Assembly (NCBI RefSeq): GCF_018739885.1
Contig: NZ_JADOES010000015.1
Location: 38,563-102,562 of the forward strand
Direction of reading: 5' to 3'
Length of the DNA: 64,000 nucleotides
Source: Leptothoe spongobia TAU-MAC 1115
GTDB lineage: Bacteria > Cyanobacteriota > Cyanobacteriia > Phormidesmidales > Phormidesmidaceae
Part shown: piece after piece, positions 25,957 through 36,575 of the stretch
How positions within the stretch are numbered: the stretch's first letter is position 1
Layout: every line of letters begins with the position of its first letter
Made by a program: the position numbers and the translations under genes
Notes under the pieces: model-generated
Seen by the model: only the letters and a program-made list of their open reading frames with translations
Databases searched by the model: none
Told to the model about the DNA's origin: nothing

Positions 25957-28380
25957 CTAGCTGCGAAGGCTGACCTTGAATTTTTTCTCTAGGGCTGCGC
26001 GGATTTTATTTTGTAGAGGATCGATATCTTGATCAGTAAGAGTTCTATCGTTGGCGCGATAGAACATGCGGAAGGCTAGACTGCGCTGTCCTTCAGGGAC
26101 GCCTTTACCTTTGTACTCGTCAAACAAAGTGACAGCTTCTAAGAGCTGGCCGCCTGTACGGGAAATGAGTTTTTCTAGGTCTGCGACCGGGATGTTGACT
26201 GGAGCATAAAATGCAATATCGCGGTCAGAGCCGGGATAAGTGGAGTAGCTCTTGAACTTAGGGGCGCGGAATCGGTTGCTAACAAGGCAGGTCGCGATCG
26301 CATCCCAGTTAAGCTCAAAGACATAAACTTCTGTAGGTAAATCTCGCTCTTGTCGTAGACGTGGATGTAGCTGCCCAAAAGTACCTAGGCGAGTTCTACC
26401 TCTTACCCACAGAGATGCTGTACGCCCAGGATGAAGGCGTTCATCTTCGCTCTCGGGTCGATAATCAACCTCAAGACCCACCTGGCAAAATACTGTTTCC
26501 AGGATGCCTTTGGCCTCGTACCAGGTCATAGGGGTTGTGGCTCCACTCCACTGGCCTTGAGCGGCATTGCCACCTAGAATGCCACCGATGCGCTCATATT
26601 CATTGAGTTGGCCATCTTCATTGGCAAACACATGACCAATCTCAAAGGCATTGAGAGGTCCGTTACCTTGTTCCAAGTTAAATTGAAACCCATCAATTAA
26701 TCCTGACAGGAGATCTGAGCGGAGGGCAGAGTATTCAGTAAATAATGGATTTTCGAGCACTACCCGTTCCGGTGCAGGATTAGTCAGGGAGTAGTGCAAA
26801 ACCTCAGTAAGTCCTGCTCCACGGAGAGCATTTCGTAATTGTCGAGCTAGAGCTGCTTCAGGAGAAAGCTGCCCACGGGATGTTTGTTGGGGTAGAGTAT
26901 TGGCAAATCGGTTGTAGCCAAACAGACGGGCAACCTCTTCTATTAGATCGATTTCCCTTTCTAGATCTCGGTATCGATAGGCTGGCACCGTTACTGCCCA
27001 TACGCCCTCGCTTTCAGATGCCAAGGTACATCCCAATCGAGTTAGGGTATCTTCTACATCAGCTGAACTGAGAGCCGTCATGGTGCCATCGTCAGTTATG
27101 TAGTTGCCTAAAATATGTTGTACTCTTGCCAGACGGAGGCTGATTGTGCGTGTTGGTGTGATTTTCCCGACCTCGGTCCGTTCATCTTGCTGGTAAGTGA
27201 CCTTGGCATCAGCTAGCTCCACCATTAGCTGAATCGCTCGATTAGCAGCCAGTTCCAACTCAGCTGGATTGACGCCTCGCTCATAGCGAGCTGAGGCTTC
27301 AGTCCGTAAGCCTTGACTACGGGCCGAACGCCGAATCACAGCTGCATCAAAGAAAGCAGCTTCTAAAAAGACATTTTGAGTATCGTCATGAACTTCGGAA
27401 TCTGCTCCCCCCATAACGCCTGCTAGAGCTACGGGGACATCATTAGCTGTAATTACTAATGTCTGTTCCTTGATCTGACGTTCCTGACTGTCTAGGGTTT
27501 TGAGAGTTTCGTTTGGTTTGCCAAAGCGGACGCTGACCGTTGTACTTGTTTCTGGGCTCAATCGATCAAGATCAAATGCATGCAGCGGTTGCCCCCATTC
27601 CAGCAGTACATAATTAGTAATATCGACCACACTATTAATGGAGCGTGTGCCTGAGGCTTCTAAACGCTGCTTGAGCCAGGCTGGGGAAGAGCCGATTTTG
27701 ATGTCCTCTAGAACAGTGCCGATGTAGATGGGACAGGCTTTGGGGGCTGACAGTGCAACTTCAACCTTCTGGTTGTGATCAGTCGGAACCCTCATCTCTT
27801 GAATGGGTAATGTCAGCTCTGCTCCTGTAATGGCGGCAACTTCGCGCGCAATGCCCACCATACTCAGAGCATCGGCTCGATTGGCTGTCGAAGATAAATC
27901 TAAGATAGTGTCATCCAATCCCAACAAGGGACGCACATCTTGTCCCACCTCTAGGTCACGATGTTCAAAAATGTGAATACCATCAGCATCCTTGGCTAAT
28001 CCAAGTTCTGCCAACGAACAAATCATGCCTGCAGAAGGTACACCGCGAATCTTTCGGGGCTTGATCTTTAAGTCCACTTGAGGCAAATAAGTATTGACCT
28101 GAGCAACTGCCACAAAAATATCTGCTTTTACATTGGCGGCACCACAAACAATCGTGGACGGCTCAGCTTCACCGATATCTACTGTACATACGCTTAGTTT
28201 GTCAGCATTAGGGTGAGGCTTGCGGTCAATAACCTTGCCCACTACAACACCATCAGCCCAACTGTGGCGTTCCTCAATATCTTCAACTTCAAACCCAGCC
28301 ATGGTTAAGGCATCACCAATGGCCTCAGGCGTTAACTGTGGATCGACAAATTCTTTGAGCCAGTTGACAGAAATGCGCAT
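25957..28380 (-). CDS. pheT: Phenylalanyl-tRNA synthetase beta subunit
   Basis: An 807-residue beta chain of the (alpha-beta)2 enzyme that charges tRNA-Phe. Domains in order: an OB-fold tRNA-binding domain (about 40-150), the B3/B4 editing domain (about 215-385, with GGADSEV), B5 (about 410-490), the catalytic-like core and a C-terminal anticodon-binding FDX-ACB domain (from about 713, YSTYPGSDRDIAF). Length matches the family. pheS is not nearby. ATG start at 28380. Confidence 0.95.
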   Translation of the reverse strand: MRISVNWLKEFVDPQLTPEAIGDALTMAGFEVEDIEERHSWADGVVVGKVIDRKPHPNADKLSVCTVDIGEAEPSTIVCGAANVKADIFVAVAQVNTYLPQVDLKIKPRKIRGVPSAGMICSLAELGLAKDADGIHIFEHRDLEVGQDVRPLLGLDDTILDLSSTANRADALSMVGIAREVAAITGAELTLPIQEMRVPTDHNQKVEVALSAPKACPIYIGTVLEDIKIGSSPAWLKQRLEASGTRSINSVVDITNYVLLEWGQPLHAFDLDRLSPETSTTVSVRFGKPNETLKTLDSQERQIKEQTLVITANDVPVALAGVMGGADSEVHDDTQNVFLEAAFFDAAVIRRSARSQGLRTEASARYERGVNPAELELAANRAIQLMVELADAKVTYQQDERTEVGKITPTRTISLRLARVQHILGNYITDDGTMTALSSADVEDTLTRLGCTLASESEGVWAVTVPAYRYRDLEREIDLIEEVARLFGYNRFANTLPQQTSRGQLSPEAALARQLRNALRGAGLTEVLHYSLTNPAPERVVLENPLFTEYSALRSDLLSGLIDGFQFNLEQGNGPLNAFEIGHVFANEDGQLNEYERIGGILGGNAAQGQWSGATTPMTWYEAKGILETVFCQVGLEVDYRPESEDERLHPGRTASLWVRGRTRLGTFGQLHPRLRQERDLPTEVYVFELNWDAIATCLVSNRFRAPKFKSYSTYPGSDRDIAFYAPVNIPVADLEKLISRTGGQLLEAVTLFDEYKGKGVPEGQRSLAFRMFYRANDRTLTDQDIDPLQNKIRAALEKKFKVSLRS

Positions 28381-28914
28381 GGAGCCTGATTTGAAAGGGT
28401 ATTGATTGCAGTAGACCGAAATTATTCTATCGTTGAAGCTCCGCTTTACTCCGTCTGTTTCATGGCCTAGTGGACGTCAGGGGTAATCATCTCTTATGAA
28501 TCACCAAAAGCGGGCTAAGCGCTTTATTCTAAAAGCACCAGTTCTGAAATTGCCACTGGTATCCCAAACAATTGGATTAAGATAATAGACATAATAAAAA
28601 GGCTTACCTGGACTAATCGGCTAAGCATTGTTGCTATACCGATGTTTGCTTTCTGTTGACGCCAGGTTCGAGGGAATATTTAAAATTGAGATGGAATAAA
28701 ATTAAGCTATTAAAAGAATTTCACTTATTCCATTACTAATGACTGATGGTTGCGAATTGCGAAGTAATTAGAAATTACTGGAGCAAATTCCAATCGCTTT
28801 CATTCTTATGGATCGATGGTAGAGGCTCGTTCCCTGCCTAATTGTTTTGAAATGTCGTGCCATAGTTCAACCTAGCCCCAGTCATACATGTATGAGCAGG
28901 GTGGCTAAAGCTAC
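28381..28914. other. 534-base gap between pheT and the SpkB-like kinase
   Basis: No coding frame or known RNA is seen. Short hairpins: ACCAGT/ACTGGT near 28538-28560, AGTAATT/AATTACT at 28763-28779 (loop AGA), and TAGCC (28873-28877)/GGCTA (28903-28907) enclosing the palindrome CATACATGTATG (28883-28894), which sits just before the kinase start and may be its operator. The rest is AT-rich and featureless. Confidence 0.35.
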
Positions 28915-30528
28915 ATGACCTACTGCATCAACTCAGAGTGTCCCAGTCCAAAAAATCCATCCACAGCGAGGCAGTGTCTAGCTTGTGGGGCGGAGCTTTT
29001 ATTACGCGATCGATATCGTGTTAGTGGTGCGTTGGGGAAAGGGGGCTTTGGGACTACATTTCTAGCCCATGATGAAGGGCTGCCCGGTTGTCCTCCCTGC
29101 GTCATCAAGCAGCTCCAGCCAACGGCTGAAGCACCTCATGTCATGCAGATGGCTCGGGATTTATTTGCCCGAGAAGCCAAGATTTTAGGGAAAATTGGTA
29201 ATCATCCCCAATTGCCGAGGCTATTAGATTACTTTGAAGCCCGCACTGATTTCTTTTTAGTCCAAGAATACATACATGGTTCTACCCTCCAAAAAGAAGT
29301 CAAAACCCGAGGTGCTTTTAGCGAAGCGGGCACCAAGCAGTTTTTGAGTGAAGTACTGCCAGTGATGCAGTATATTCATCGCAACCAAGTCATTCATCGG
29401 GATATCAAGCCAGCTAATCTGATTCGTCGGGACGCGGATAAGCGCCTAGTTTTGATTGACTTTGGTGCAGTCAAGGATAAGGTCAATCCAGTTAAAGCGA
29501 GTGAAGAATCGGGACATACTGCCTTAACTGCTTATGCTGTTGGGACACCTGGCTATGCTCCACCCGAGCAAATGGCTATGCGGCCAGTCTATGCCAGTGA
29601 TATCTATGCCATTGGGGTGACCTGTCTCTACTTGTTGACGGCAAAGTCTCCGAAGGAAATGTCCTATGATCCCCAGTCTGGCGAAATCCTCTGGCAGGAG
29701 CATGTGAAGGTCAGTGATCATTTTGCTGGTGTGCTCAGCAAAATGCTAGAAATTTCAGTCCGGCACCGATATAGCTCGGCTGATGCAATCTTGCGTGACC
29801 TTGATTTAGAGCCCTATCTGGCTAGCCTGGCTGGAAATATGGTGATTCCAACGACTGCTCCTAAGGATGTTGAACCTACGAGTCAGCCGTCATTTAACAG
29901 TGACGAGACGGCGGCGATTTTGGGGTTAGATGATTCCCAAGCAGGGGCTTCACCATCAGCTCGTATGGCAGCAGCTATTCGAGCACGTAGAGAACGACGT
30001 CAAAATACGAAGCCTTCCCCAGTAGCACCACGCCGCTCCTCAAGTAATTTACTGTCCAGTAGTTCTAGCCAGTCAGGACCATTTTCGGGTCAGGGTAAAA
30101 AAATTACACCTGAAGCTGTGCAAAAAGCCTATGGGCGAGGTCATCGAGATTTTTCATTACAGCCCCTGGCTCGGCTCAACTTACAGCGCATGGTGCTTAA
30201 TGGCGCTAGTTTTGCAGGGGCTCAGCTGACGGATTGCAATTTACAAGCAGCTGATCTTGCCAATGCAAATTTGAGCAAGGCTGATTTACGTCAATGTAAT
30301 TTGAAAAATGCCAAGCTAGCCAACGCCTATATGGGAGAGGCCAATCTGGAAAATGCTGACCTGCGAGGTGCTAATCTAAGCCGTTCTAATTTGGCAGGCG
30401 CTAACCTCAAAGGAGTGAACTTATGTGGTGCAGATTTAACCGGTGCCAATCTTACAGATAGCCAGTTAGCGACCACTAAAACTAATTGGTCTACGATCTA
30501 TCCCAATGGACGTCGGGGCTTACGTTAA
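28915..30528 (+). CDS. spkB: SpkB-like Ser/Thr protein kinase with pentapeptide repeats
   Basis: A 537-residue Hanks-type kinase. It opens with a four-cysteine motif (C4, C9, C21, C24) that can bind metal or respond to redox. The kinase domain follows: glycine loop GKGGFGTTF, K65, HRDIKPANL (catalytic D163) and DFGAVKD (182-188). A low-complexity Ser/Arg linker (about 330-400) leads to about ten pentapeptide repeats of the A(D/N)Lxx type (about 415-520). The same order is found in SpkB of Synechocystis, linked to oxidative stress; function here is inferred. There is no membrane segment. Confidence 0.88.
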   Translation: MTYCINSECPSPKNPSTARQCLACGAELLLRDRYRVSGALGKGGFGTTFLAHDEGLPGCPPCVIKQLQPTAEAPHVMQMARDLFAREAKILGKIGNHPQLPRLLDYFEARTDFFLVQEYIHGSTLQKEVKTRGAFSEAGTKQFLSEVLPVMQYIHRNQVIHRDIKPANLIRRDADKRLVLIDFGAVKDKVNPVKASEESGHTALTAYAVGTPGYAPPEQMAMRPVYASDIYAIGVTCLYLLTAKSPKEMSYDPQSGEILWQEHVKVSDHFAGVLSKMLEISVRHRYSSADAILRDLDLEPYLASLAGNMVIPTTAPKDVEPTSQPSFNSDETAAILGLDDSQAGASPSARMAAAIRARRERRQNTKPSPVAPRRSSSNLLSSSSSQSGPFSGQGKKITPEAVQKAYGRGHRDFSLQPLARLNLQRMVLNGASFAGAQLTDCNLQAADLANANLSKADLRQCNLKNAKLANAYMGEANLENADLRGANLSRSNLAGANLKGVNLCGADLTGANLTDSQLATTKTNWSTIYPNGRRGLR

Positions 30529-30623
30529 TTTCTTAGGTGAAGAAGATTGGTGCCTATTGACCGCCGATTTTTCCTGAGCCGCGTTAGGATATCTAAGATG
30601 ATTTGTGACAGTCTGTTAAATCT

Positions 30624-30833
30624 ATGTTTCTCGATGAGCTAACACCCATTGTGCAGGAAATTTTCGGGCAGCCTGTTGCCTTTTTCGGTGGATTTGCATC
30701 TGGTCTGCTCAAGCTCGATCTCGCTGATGATCCTGTAAAAAGCTGGTTGGAAAATCAAGGTGCTGATGTTCCTGGCCAGAGCGATGACGATGACAATGCC
30801 GGTAAAGGACCACAAACAATTTCAATTGATTAA
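30624..30833 (+). CDS. Small acidic cyanobacterial protein
   Basis: A 69-residue protein with a conserved-looking N-terminal part (FLDELTPIVQEIFGQPVAFF, then GGFASGLLKLDL) and an acidic, disordered tail (GQSDDDDNAGKG). No function is known to me. It follows the kinase gene by 95 bases on the same strand. ATG start. Confidence 0.65.
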   Translation: MFLDELTPIVQEIFGQPVAFFGGFASGLLKLDLADDPVKSWLENQGADVPGQSDDDDNAGKGPQTISID

Positions 30834-31018
30834 TTTAGATAATGGAGCAGCTATTCATTTCATTAATAGCTGCTTGACTCTATAGATTGTCTGAGCAAGA
30901 GTTGCCAAACATTACAGCTCATAGGTTTTTATGACGGATTCATGCTCAGTTATTTACTATTGTCTCTAGAACGTTAGCATTAGAGTCAGTAAAGCTATCT
31001 AGAGCGTTTTGGGCCATT

Positions 31019-31480
31019 ATGACTATTTCTTCTGTACCAACTGCGTTATCAGCCAGTGACTACGTAATTGTTGGTTTAGCCCACTGCTTTACAAAGCAAG
31101 ACGGGAATGTGGTTCCGGTCACAGTTATAGAACCTATCCCTTCTGCTTATTTTGAGGCACTGATGAAAGGAGTACCTACGTCCTATCAAATGCTTTGTAG
31201 CCTCACATTGGGGCAACTCTTAGACGATGACCGGCCAACTGCGAATCATTTGCCTGCGGATGCTAAAGGAGCTCAGTTCTGTGAAGATTTTGTCGAAAGA
31301 ACGATGGCTGCTGCGCGAACCTATCAGACTAGAACGAATATTCAAGAAACTCTGCCTTGTGGACAGACGTTTTCAGATATAAATTTTTCTACTGAGAAGA
31401 AACGCATCTTGAATGCATCCCATAAGGTGACTGCCGAAGACAATGTAAAACAGCATAAATATACTCACATGACTCTTTGA
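31019..31480 (+). CDS. Conserved hypothetical protein
   Basis: A 153-residue soluble protein of unknown function, with the segment VIVGLAHCFTKQDGNVVPVT, then VIEPIPSAYFEALMKGVPTS, near the N-terminus. No domain is recognised. It looks like a cyanobacterial orphan family. It ends before a long hairpin (31547-31594) and is convergent with psbK. ATG start at 31019. Confidence 0.65.
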   Translation: MTISSVPTALSASDYVIVGLAHCFTKQDGNVVPVTVIEPIPSAYFEALMKGVPTSYQMLCSLTLGQLLDDDRPTANHLPADAKGAQFCEDFVERTMAAARTYQTRTNIQETLPCGQTFSDINFSTEKKRILNASHKVTAEDNVKQHKYTHMTL

Positions 31481-31546
31481 ACCCTGTGAGTAATTTCTCC
31501 AATCATAGTTTTGCTCTTTCCTTGTCTGATAATATTGCATCCATTT

Positions 31547-31594
31547 AATCAACAATGACATGAGAGCTTTTAGACTCTTCTGTCATTGTTGATT
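31547..31594. terminator. Long hairpin between hypothetical gene and psbK
   Basis: AATCAACAATGACA (31547-31560) is matched perfectly by TGTCATTGTTGATT (31581-31594), with AGAG/CTCT pairing inside the 20-base middle. No T-tract follows on either strand. It probably marks the 3' end of the plus-strand gene ending at 31480. Confidence 0.5.
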
Positions 31595-31612
31595 GAGTAG
31601 TCTTTGAAGACC

Positions 31613-31654
31613 GAAAAAGTAACCGCGCCTATGAAACAGTTCATAGACGCGGTT
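31613..31654 (-). terminator. Intrinsic terminator of tgt-psbK
   Basis: On the minus strand AACCGCG (31654-31648) and CTATGAA (31646-31640) pair with TTCATAG (31635-31629) and CGCGGTT (31627-31621), followed by ACTTTTTCGG. It lies 95 bases after the psbK stop codon. Confidence 0.75.
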
Positions 31655-31749
31655 GCTTGATGAAATACTCTCAATCAAATGCAAGTGACTGATTATGTCA
31701 GTCGCAAACTTGATCTTCCTAATTACGTCAGCTATACATAAAAGCTGCC

Positions 31750-31887
31750 TTAACGAAAGCCGACAGATGCTTGCCAAACAAAGGCTAGCAACAAGAAAAA
31801 GATTGGCAGAATAGGCAAAATATCTACCAATGGAGCAAATGCTTGATAAGCTTCGGGGAGTTTAGCTAACAGTAGGACCGCGTCCAT
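31750..31887 (-). CDS. psbK: Photosystem II reaction centre protein PsbK
   Basis: A 45-residue one-helix subunit of the photosystem II core. The sequence begins [20 protein letters not shown] and ends [10 protein letters not shown]. The precursor is cut before KLPEAY, the usual mature N-terminus, and the helix spans about residues 22-40. It stabilises plastoquinone binding and CP43 contacts. It lies 92 bases downstream of tgt on the same strand, an arrangement seen in other cyanobacteria, and has its own terminator. Translated by hand from the sequence. Confidence 0.95.
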   Translation of the reverse strand: MDAVLLLAKLPEAYQAFAPLVDILPILPIFFLLLAFVWQASVGFR

Positions 31888-31979
31888 GAAAACCTCTCTA
31901 CGTTGGCGACAGTTTGCTTAATAATTGACTCACATCTTAACATGTTGCGGTGCCAAGCTAAGATTTGTTCATCGGCTTC

Positions 31980-33107
<1,128 letters not shown>

Positions 33108-33172
33108 TTATTGCTGTCCTCAATGTGCCGTTGTGAGCAACCGTACTAGATTGGAGACAACAGGTACAAGGA

Positions 33173-33628
33173 CTAGCTGGCAAAATTATTATTGTCGTCG
33201 TCCAAGCAAGCATCCCATCGAGCAGTTAAGGCTTCTGCCAGCATTGCTTCTAGGGTAGCGTCGTTGATATTACAGGTGTTTCGCTCGGTAAGGGGATTAG
33301 ACAAGGGCAGAATCCTTAAGCGACGATTGTCCTGGATGAGATCAAAGTAGGCTTGTTTATCATCCACTTGACCCATTTCCATGTAATCAAAGCTGGTGAC
33401 ATTTAGATAAAGGCTGCGATTGGCTACCAAGGTGGCCTGTTGAGGATCGCTAAAGACTTCGACTATGTACCCTTCGCCTTCTCTGAGTACTTGATCTTCC
33501 TGATTGTGGATATACCGGACTCGTCCCAAATGCTGTAGGATGCGCAGCATATCCTTTTTATTGATAACTGTGCCAGTATCGACAAGGCAGGGGGCTGGTA
33601 AAGAAGTTGTTGACGGTTGATAACTCAT
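33173..33628 (-). CDS. Conserved hypothetical protein
   Basis: A 151-residue soluble acidic protein of unknown function, with a recognisable centre (LREGEGYIVEVFSDPQQATL, then VANRSLYLNVTSFDY). No membrane part or catalytic motif. It begins 68 bases upstream of tgt on the same strand and may share a transcript with tgt-psbK. ATG start. Confidence 0.65.
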   Translation of the reverse strand: MSYQPSTTSLPAPCLVDTGTVINKKDMLRILQHLGRVRYIHNQEDQVLREGEGYIVEVFSDPQQATLVANRSLYLNVTSFDYMEMGQVDDKQAYFDLIQDNRRLRILPLSNPLTERNTCNINDATLEAMLAEALTARWDACLDDDNNNFAS

Positions 33629-33718
33629 AGCGGGGTCGGTAGATGGGCTTTTGTGGTTAGCATGGGCCCGTAAAACACCGAGGTTTTTAACAATCTATAC
33701 TCAAGATAGATGAAATCT

Positions 33719-33750
33719 GATTATTTGGAACGCCAAAGGCAAAAATAATC
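33719..33750. promoter_or_regulatory. Hairpin in the divergent region before cobS
   Basis: GATTATT (33719-33725) pairs with AATAATC (33744-33750), with GCC/GGC inside. A second hairpin, TGCCCAT (33842-33848)/ATGGGCA (33866-33872), ends 21 bases before the cobS start and could influence its translation. No cobalamin riboswitch is recognised in 33629-33892. Confidence 0.3.
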
Positions 33751-33892
33751 TGCTTTTTGGCTTGGGCTCTATCCTTATGTCTTTACATTATTTCAGCGAA
33801 TTCTTGTGCTGCCTTCAGCCAGAATACTGAACATTGATTTTTGCCCATGGAATTTTATTGTTTTGATGGGCATACTTAATGGCTTAACATAA

Positions 33893-34702
33893 GTGCCGGT
33901 AAGCTTTAAGAGTTTTATGAGGCGATGGTGGGATGCGGTTTGGCGGGCTGCTCATCAGCAGTGGGCGTTATTTAATGGAGCAGTATTGTTTTATACCTGT
34001 TTGCCCTTGCCCGCTCACTGGCCAATGCGGTTTGAGCCGATTGCGTTAATTGTTCCTGTGATTGGTTTGGGGCTGGGGGGGATATTGACCGTCGTTGACC
34101 TGCTACTGAGTCTCGGGTTACCCCTCTTGTTGCGCAGTACTTTAGTCGTTTTGATAGGGGTGTGGCTCACCGGTGGTCTGCATTTAGATGGTGCTATGGA
34201 TACGGCAGATGGGTTAGCTGTCCAAGATAATCAGCAACGTTTAGCAGTGATGGTTGATAGTCATGCAGGGGCCTTTGCAGTGATGGCTGCGATCGCAATC
34301 CTCCTGCTCAAAGTCTCTGCTCTAGCTGCTATTCCCCACGAACGTTGGTTTGCACTCCTATCCGCAGCTGCATGGGGGCGTTGGGGGCAGCAATGGGCCA
34401 TTGGCCGTTATCCCTATCTCAAGCCAGCCGGTAAAGGAGCCTTTCATAAGCGGGCGATCTCGTCTCTCTGGCAGACATTGCCTTGTGCTGTGCTGCTGGT
34501 TGGAGCAACTACGCTAGCCATGAGCTTGGGATGGATTCCGTGGCGCTCTGGGTTGGTGGCAGTTGCCTTTGGTAGTAGCGCTTCATGGTTGATTGCAGCT
34601 TGGCTTAACCGTAGACTAGGCGGTCATACTGGCGATACCTATGGAGCGGTTGTGGAATGGGTGGAAGTCTCGGTATTAGTAGGTTTAGCGTTGGTTTACT
34701 GA
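33893..34702 (+). CDS. cobS: Adenosylcobinamide-GDP ribazoletransferase (cobalamin synthase)
   Basis: A 269-residue membrane enzyme that joins adenosylcobinamide-GDP and alpha-ribazole, the last steps of (pseudo)cobalamin assembly. It has the motif [18 protein letters not shown] (about 97-114) with metal-binding aspartates, and about six helices. GTG start at 33893. The end overlaps the convergent cysK gene by 18 bases, so the two transcripts are complementary there. No other cob genes are near. Confidence 0.93.
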   Translation: MPVSFKSFMRRWWDAVWRAAHQQWALFNGAVLFYTCLPLPAHWPMRFEPIALIVPVIGLGLGGILTVVDLLLSLGLPLLLRSTLVVLIGVWLTGGLHLDGAMDTADGLAVQDNQQRLAVMVDSHAGAFAVMAAIAILLLKVSALAAIPHERWFALLSAAAWGRWGQQWAIGRYPYLKPAGKGAFHKRAISSLWQTLPCAVLLVGATTLAMSLGWIPWRSGLVAVAFGSSASWLIAAWLNRRLGGHTGDTYGAVVEWVEVSVLVGLALVY

Positions 34703-35650
34703 TGCTGAGGTCAGTGATGGATCCTGAAATAGAGGTGTGCTGAGATAACGCTCACCAAAGCTAGGCTGGATCACAACGATTAATTTACCTGCGTTTTCAG
34801 AGCGACGACCGACTTCAATGGCCGCGCAGAGGGCCGCACCGCTAGAAATACCAGACAGGATACCTTCTTCTTTGGCGAGGCGACGACCAAATGAGATCGC
34901 ATCATCATCAGTGACCGCGATCACCTCATCGATCAGCTTCACCTGTAGGACTTCTGGGACAAAGCCAGCCCCAATACCTTGAATTTTGTGAGGACCTGGT
35001 TTGCCACCAATGAGCACCTGACTATTGGCCGGTTCGACAGCAATCGTTTGAAACTCAGACTTACGACGTTTAAGAACATCGCTAACGCCCGTAATCGTGC
35101 CACCTGTACCGACGCCAGCAACGAGGAAATCTACTTTGCCGTCAGTATCTTGCCAGATTTCTTCTGCTGTTGTGTGGCGATGCATGTCTGGATTCGCTGG
35201 ATTACGAAACTGCTGCAGCATATAGGCATCGGGCGTAGATTCTACAATTTGTTGAGCCCGCTGGATGCAGCCTGCCATCCCCTCATTGCCAGGAGTCAAC
35301 TCCAACTCAGCACCATAGGCCCGCAACATCGCTCGACGCTCAGCACTCATGGTTTCTGGCATGGTCAGGATCAGCCGATATCCCTTGGCTGCCGATGTCA
35401 TCGCTAAGGCTATGCCTGTATTCCCAGATGTGGGTTCTACCAGGGTGGTCTTTCCAGGATGGATCTGGCCAGCAGCTTCTGCGGTGGCAATCATATTGAC
35501 ACCAATGCGGTCTTTGACCGAAGCAGAGGGATTCATGCCCTCAAGTTTAAGGACGATTTGTGCTAGGCAGCCCTCACTTTGAGGAATCTGATTCAGTTGT
35601 ACTAATGGAGTGCGACCTACTAGTTCTGTAATATTTTGGGCGATTCGCAT
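34685..35650 (-). CDS. cysK: Cysteine synthase
   Basis: A 321-residue PLP enzyme that makes cysteine from O-acetylserine and sulfide. Seen: [11 protein letters not shown] with the PLP lysine (about 45), [10 protein letters not shown], and GTGGTITGV phosphate loop, and the C-terminal [12 protein letters not shown]. Lies 21 bases after the Rrf2-family gene on the same strand; a shared transcript with a sulfur or redox regulator makes sense. Convergent overlap with cobS. CysK versus CysM cannot be settled from sequence alone. Confidence 0.92.
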   Translation of the reverse strand: MRIAQNITELVGRTPLVQLNQIPQSEGCLAQIVLKLEGMNPSASVKDRIGVNMIATAEAAGQIHPGKTTLVEPTSGNTGIALAMTSAAKGYRLILTMPETMSAERRAMLRAYGAELELTPGNEGMAGCIQRAQQIVESTPDAYMLQQFRNPANPDMHRHTTAEEIWQDTDGKVDFLVAGVGTGGTITGVSDVLKRRKSEFQTIAVEPANSQVLIGGKPGPHKIQGIGAGFVPEVLQVKLIDEVIAVTDDDAISFGRRLAKEEGILSGISSGAALCAAIEVGRRSENAGKLIVVIQPSFGERYLSTPLFQDPSLTSASVNQR

Positions 35651-35671
35651 GGCTAACTATTCCCCGATGCA

Positions 35672-36106
35672 CTAAATGTAATACATCAAATCAACCTGAT
35701 GCTTGGCGTTACGTTGTTCTACCAAATCTTGCAGGGTATGGGCAGACAGCACCTCTTGGGCCGCTGCCTGTACGCTTTGCCACAAGCCCCGAACAACCTG
35801 ACGCTCGGTGGTCAATACAGCATCGCCTGCATTGTCCTTCTTTTCTAGGCCTTCGATACAATTCACAATGTCTAGCAGCAATACATTCCAGGGTGCCTGA
35901 GCGAGTAAATAGCCTCCTTTTGCACCCCGTTGGCTTTTTACAAAGCCAGCTCGTCTGAGGGTGGCGAGTAACTGTTCTAGATAACGATCGGGAATATTTT
36001 GTTGTGAGGCGATTTGCCGAATTTGCACCGGCTCACCTTTATCGTAGTTGAGGCTCAGTTCTAACAGTGCCAGTAAAGCATATTCACTTTTGCAGGAGAG
36101 TTCCAC
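35672..36106 (-). CDS. Rrf2-family transcriptional regulator
   Basis: A 144-residue winged-helix repressor. The core LSCKSEYALLALLELSL, then IRQIASQQNIPDRYLEQLLA and SQRGAKGGYLLA (wing) is characteristic. It lacks the three-cysteine cluster of IscR; only two isolated cysteines remain, so an iron-sulfur cluster of the usual type is unlikely and a CymR-like role beside cysK is more plausible. The GTG at 36106 is chosen because relatives start there; the frame is open to an ATG at 36151, but that extension covers a TATACT box that may be the promoter. Confidence 0.85.
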   Translation of the reverse strand: MELSCKSEYALLALLELSLNYDKGEPVQIRQIASQQNIPDRYLEQLLATLRRAGFVKSQRGAKGGYLLAQAPWNVLLLDIVNCIEGLEKKDNAGDAVLTTERQVVRGLWQSVQAAAQEVLSAHTLQDLVEQRNAKHQVDLMYYI

Positions 36107-36230
36107 GGCGCGGCGTAACTGCAACTCCTTTAGTATACTCCGGTTCTCCACTGGGGAATGGATATTTCACTCAGGTTTAGGACTAACCTGTTTTAGAGGA
36201 TGGTCGGCACTGAATTTTCGTCAACCACAT

Positions 36231-36575
36231 TTAAATGTCTTGCGCTTTGAGCCTTGCCAACAAACGGTTGTAGTCGGGATGAAAGCGAGGGTGCAAGAGT
36301 CTTTTCACGGGTTTGCCTTGACAAATATGTTGCTCCAAGATTTCGTCAATATCCTTGGGTTGAACTCGACAATACCAAACATTATCAGGGGCGACTCTGA
36401 CGGTGGGTCCAGAGCCGCACTGACCCAGGCAAGAACTGGCTGCGACCATCAGCTCCGGACCAGCATGCTGTTTGAGTGCAGTGAGTACAGCGTCTGACTG
36501 GAAGCGTTGACAACTGCGATATTGACAAACTTGGATAAATTGGCGCTGTGGCTGGCTAGAAGGAAGTTCTCCCAT
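36231..36575 (-). CDS. Thioredoxin-like [2Fe-2S] ferredoxin-domain protein
   Basis: A 114-residue protein of the thioredoxin-like 2Fe-2S group. The four cluster cysteines are seen: CQYRSC and SSCLGQCGSGP, spaced as in the NuoE/Shethna-type fold. It may pass electrons or act as an iron-sulfur sensor; the partner is unknown. The ATG at 36575 is preferred over the upstream TTG at 36581. It lies upstream of the Rrf2 and cysK genes on the same strand, separated by 124 bases. Confidence 0.85.
   Translation of the reverse strand: MGELPSSQPQRQFIQVCQYRSCQRFQSDAVLTALKQHAGPELMVAASSCLGQCGSGPTVRVAPDNVWYCRVQPKDIDEILEQHICQGKPVKRLLHPRFHPDYNRLLARLKAQDI

Noticed and set aside
33629..33892. Cobalamin riboswitch before cobS
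   Set aside because: No B12-box (GCCACTG) or matching structure was found.
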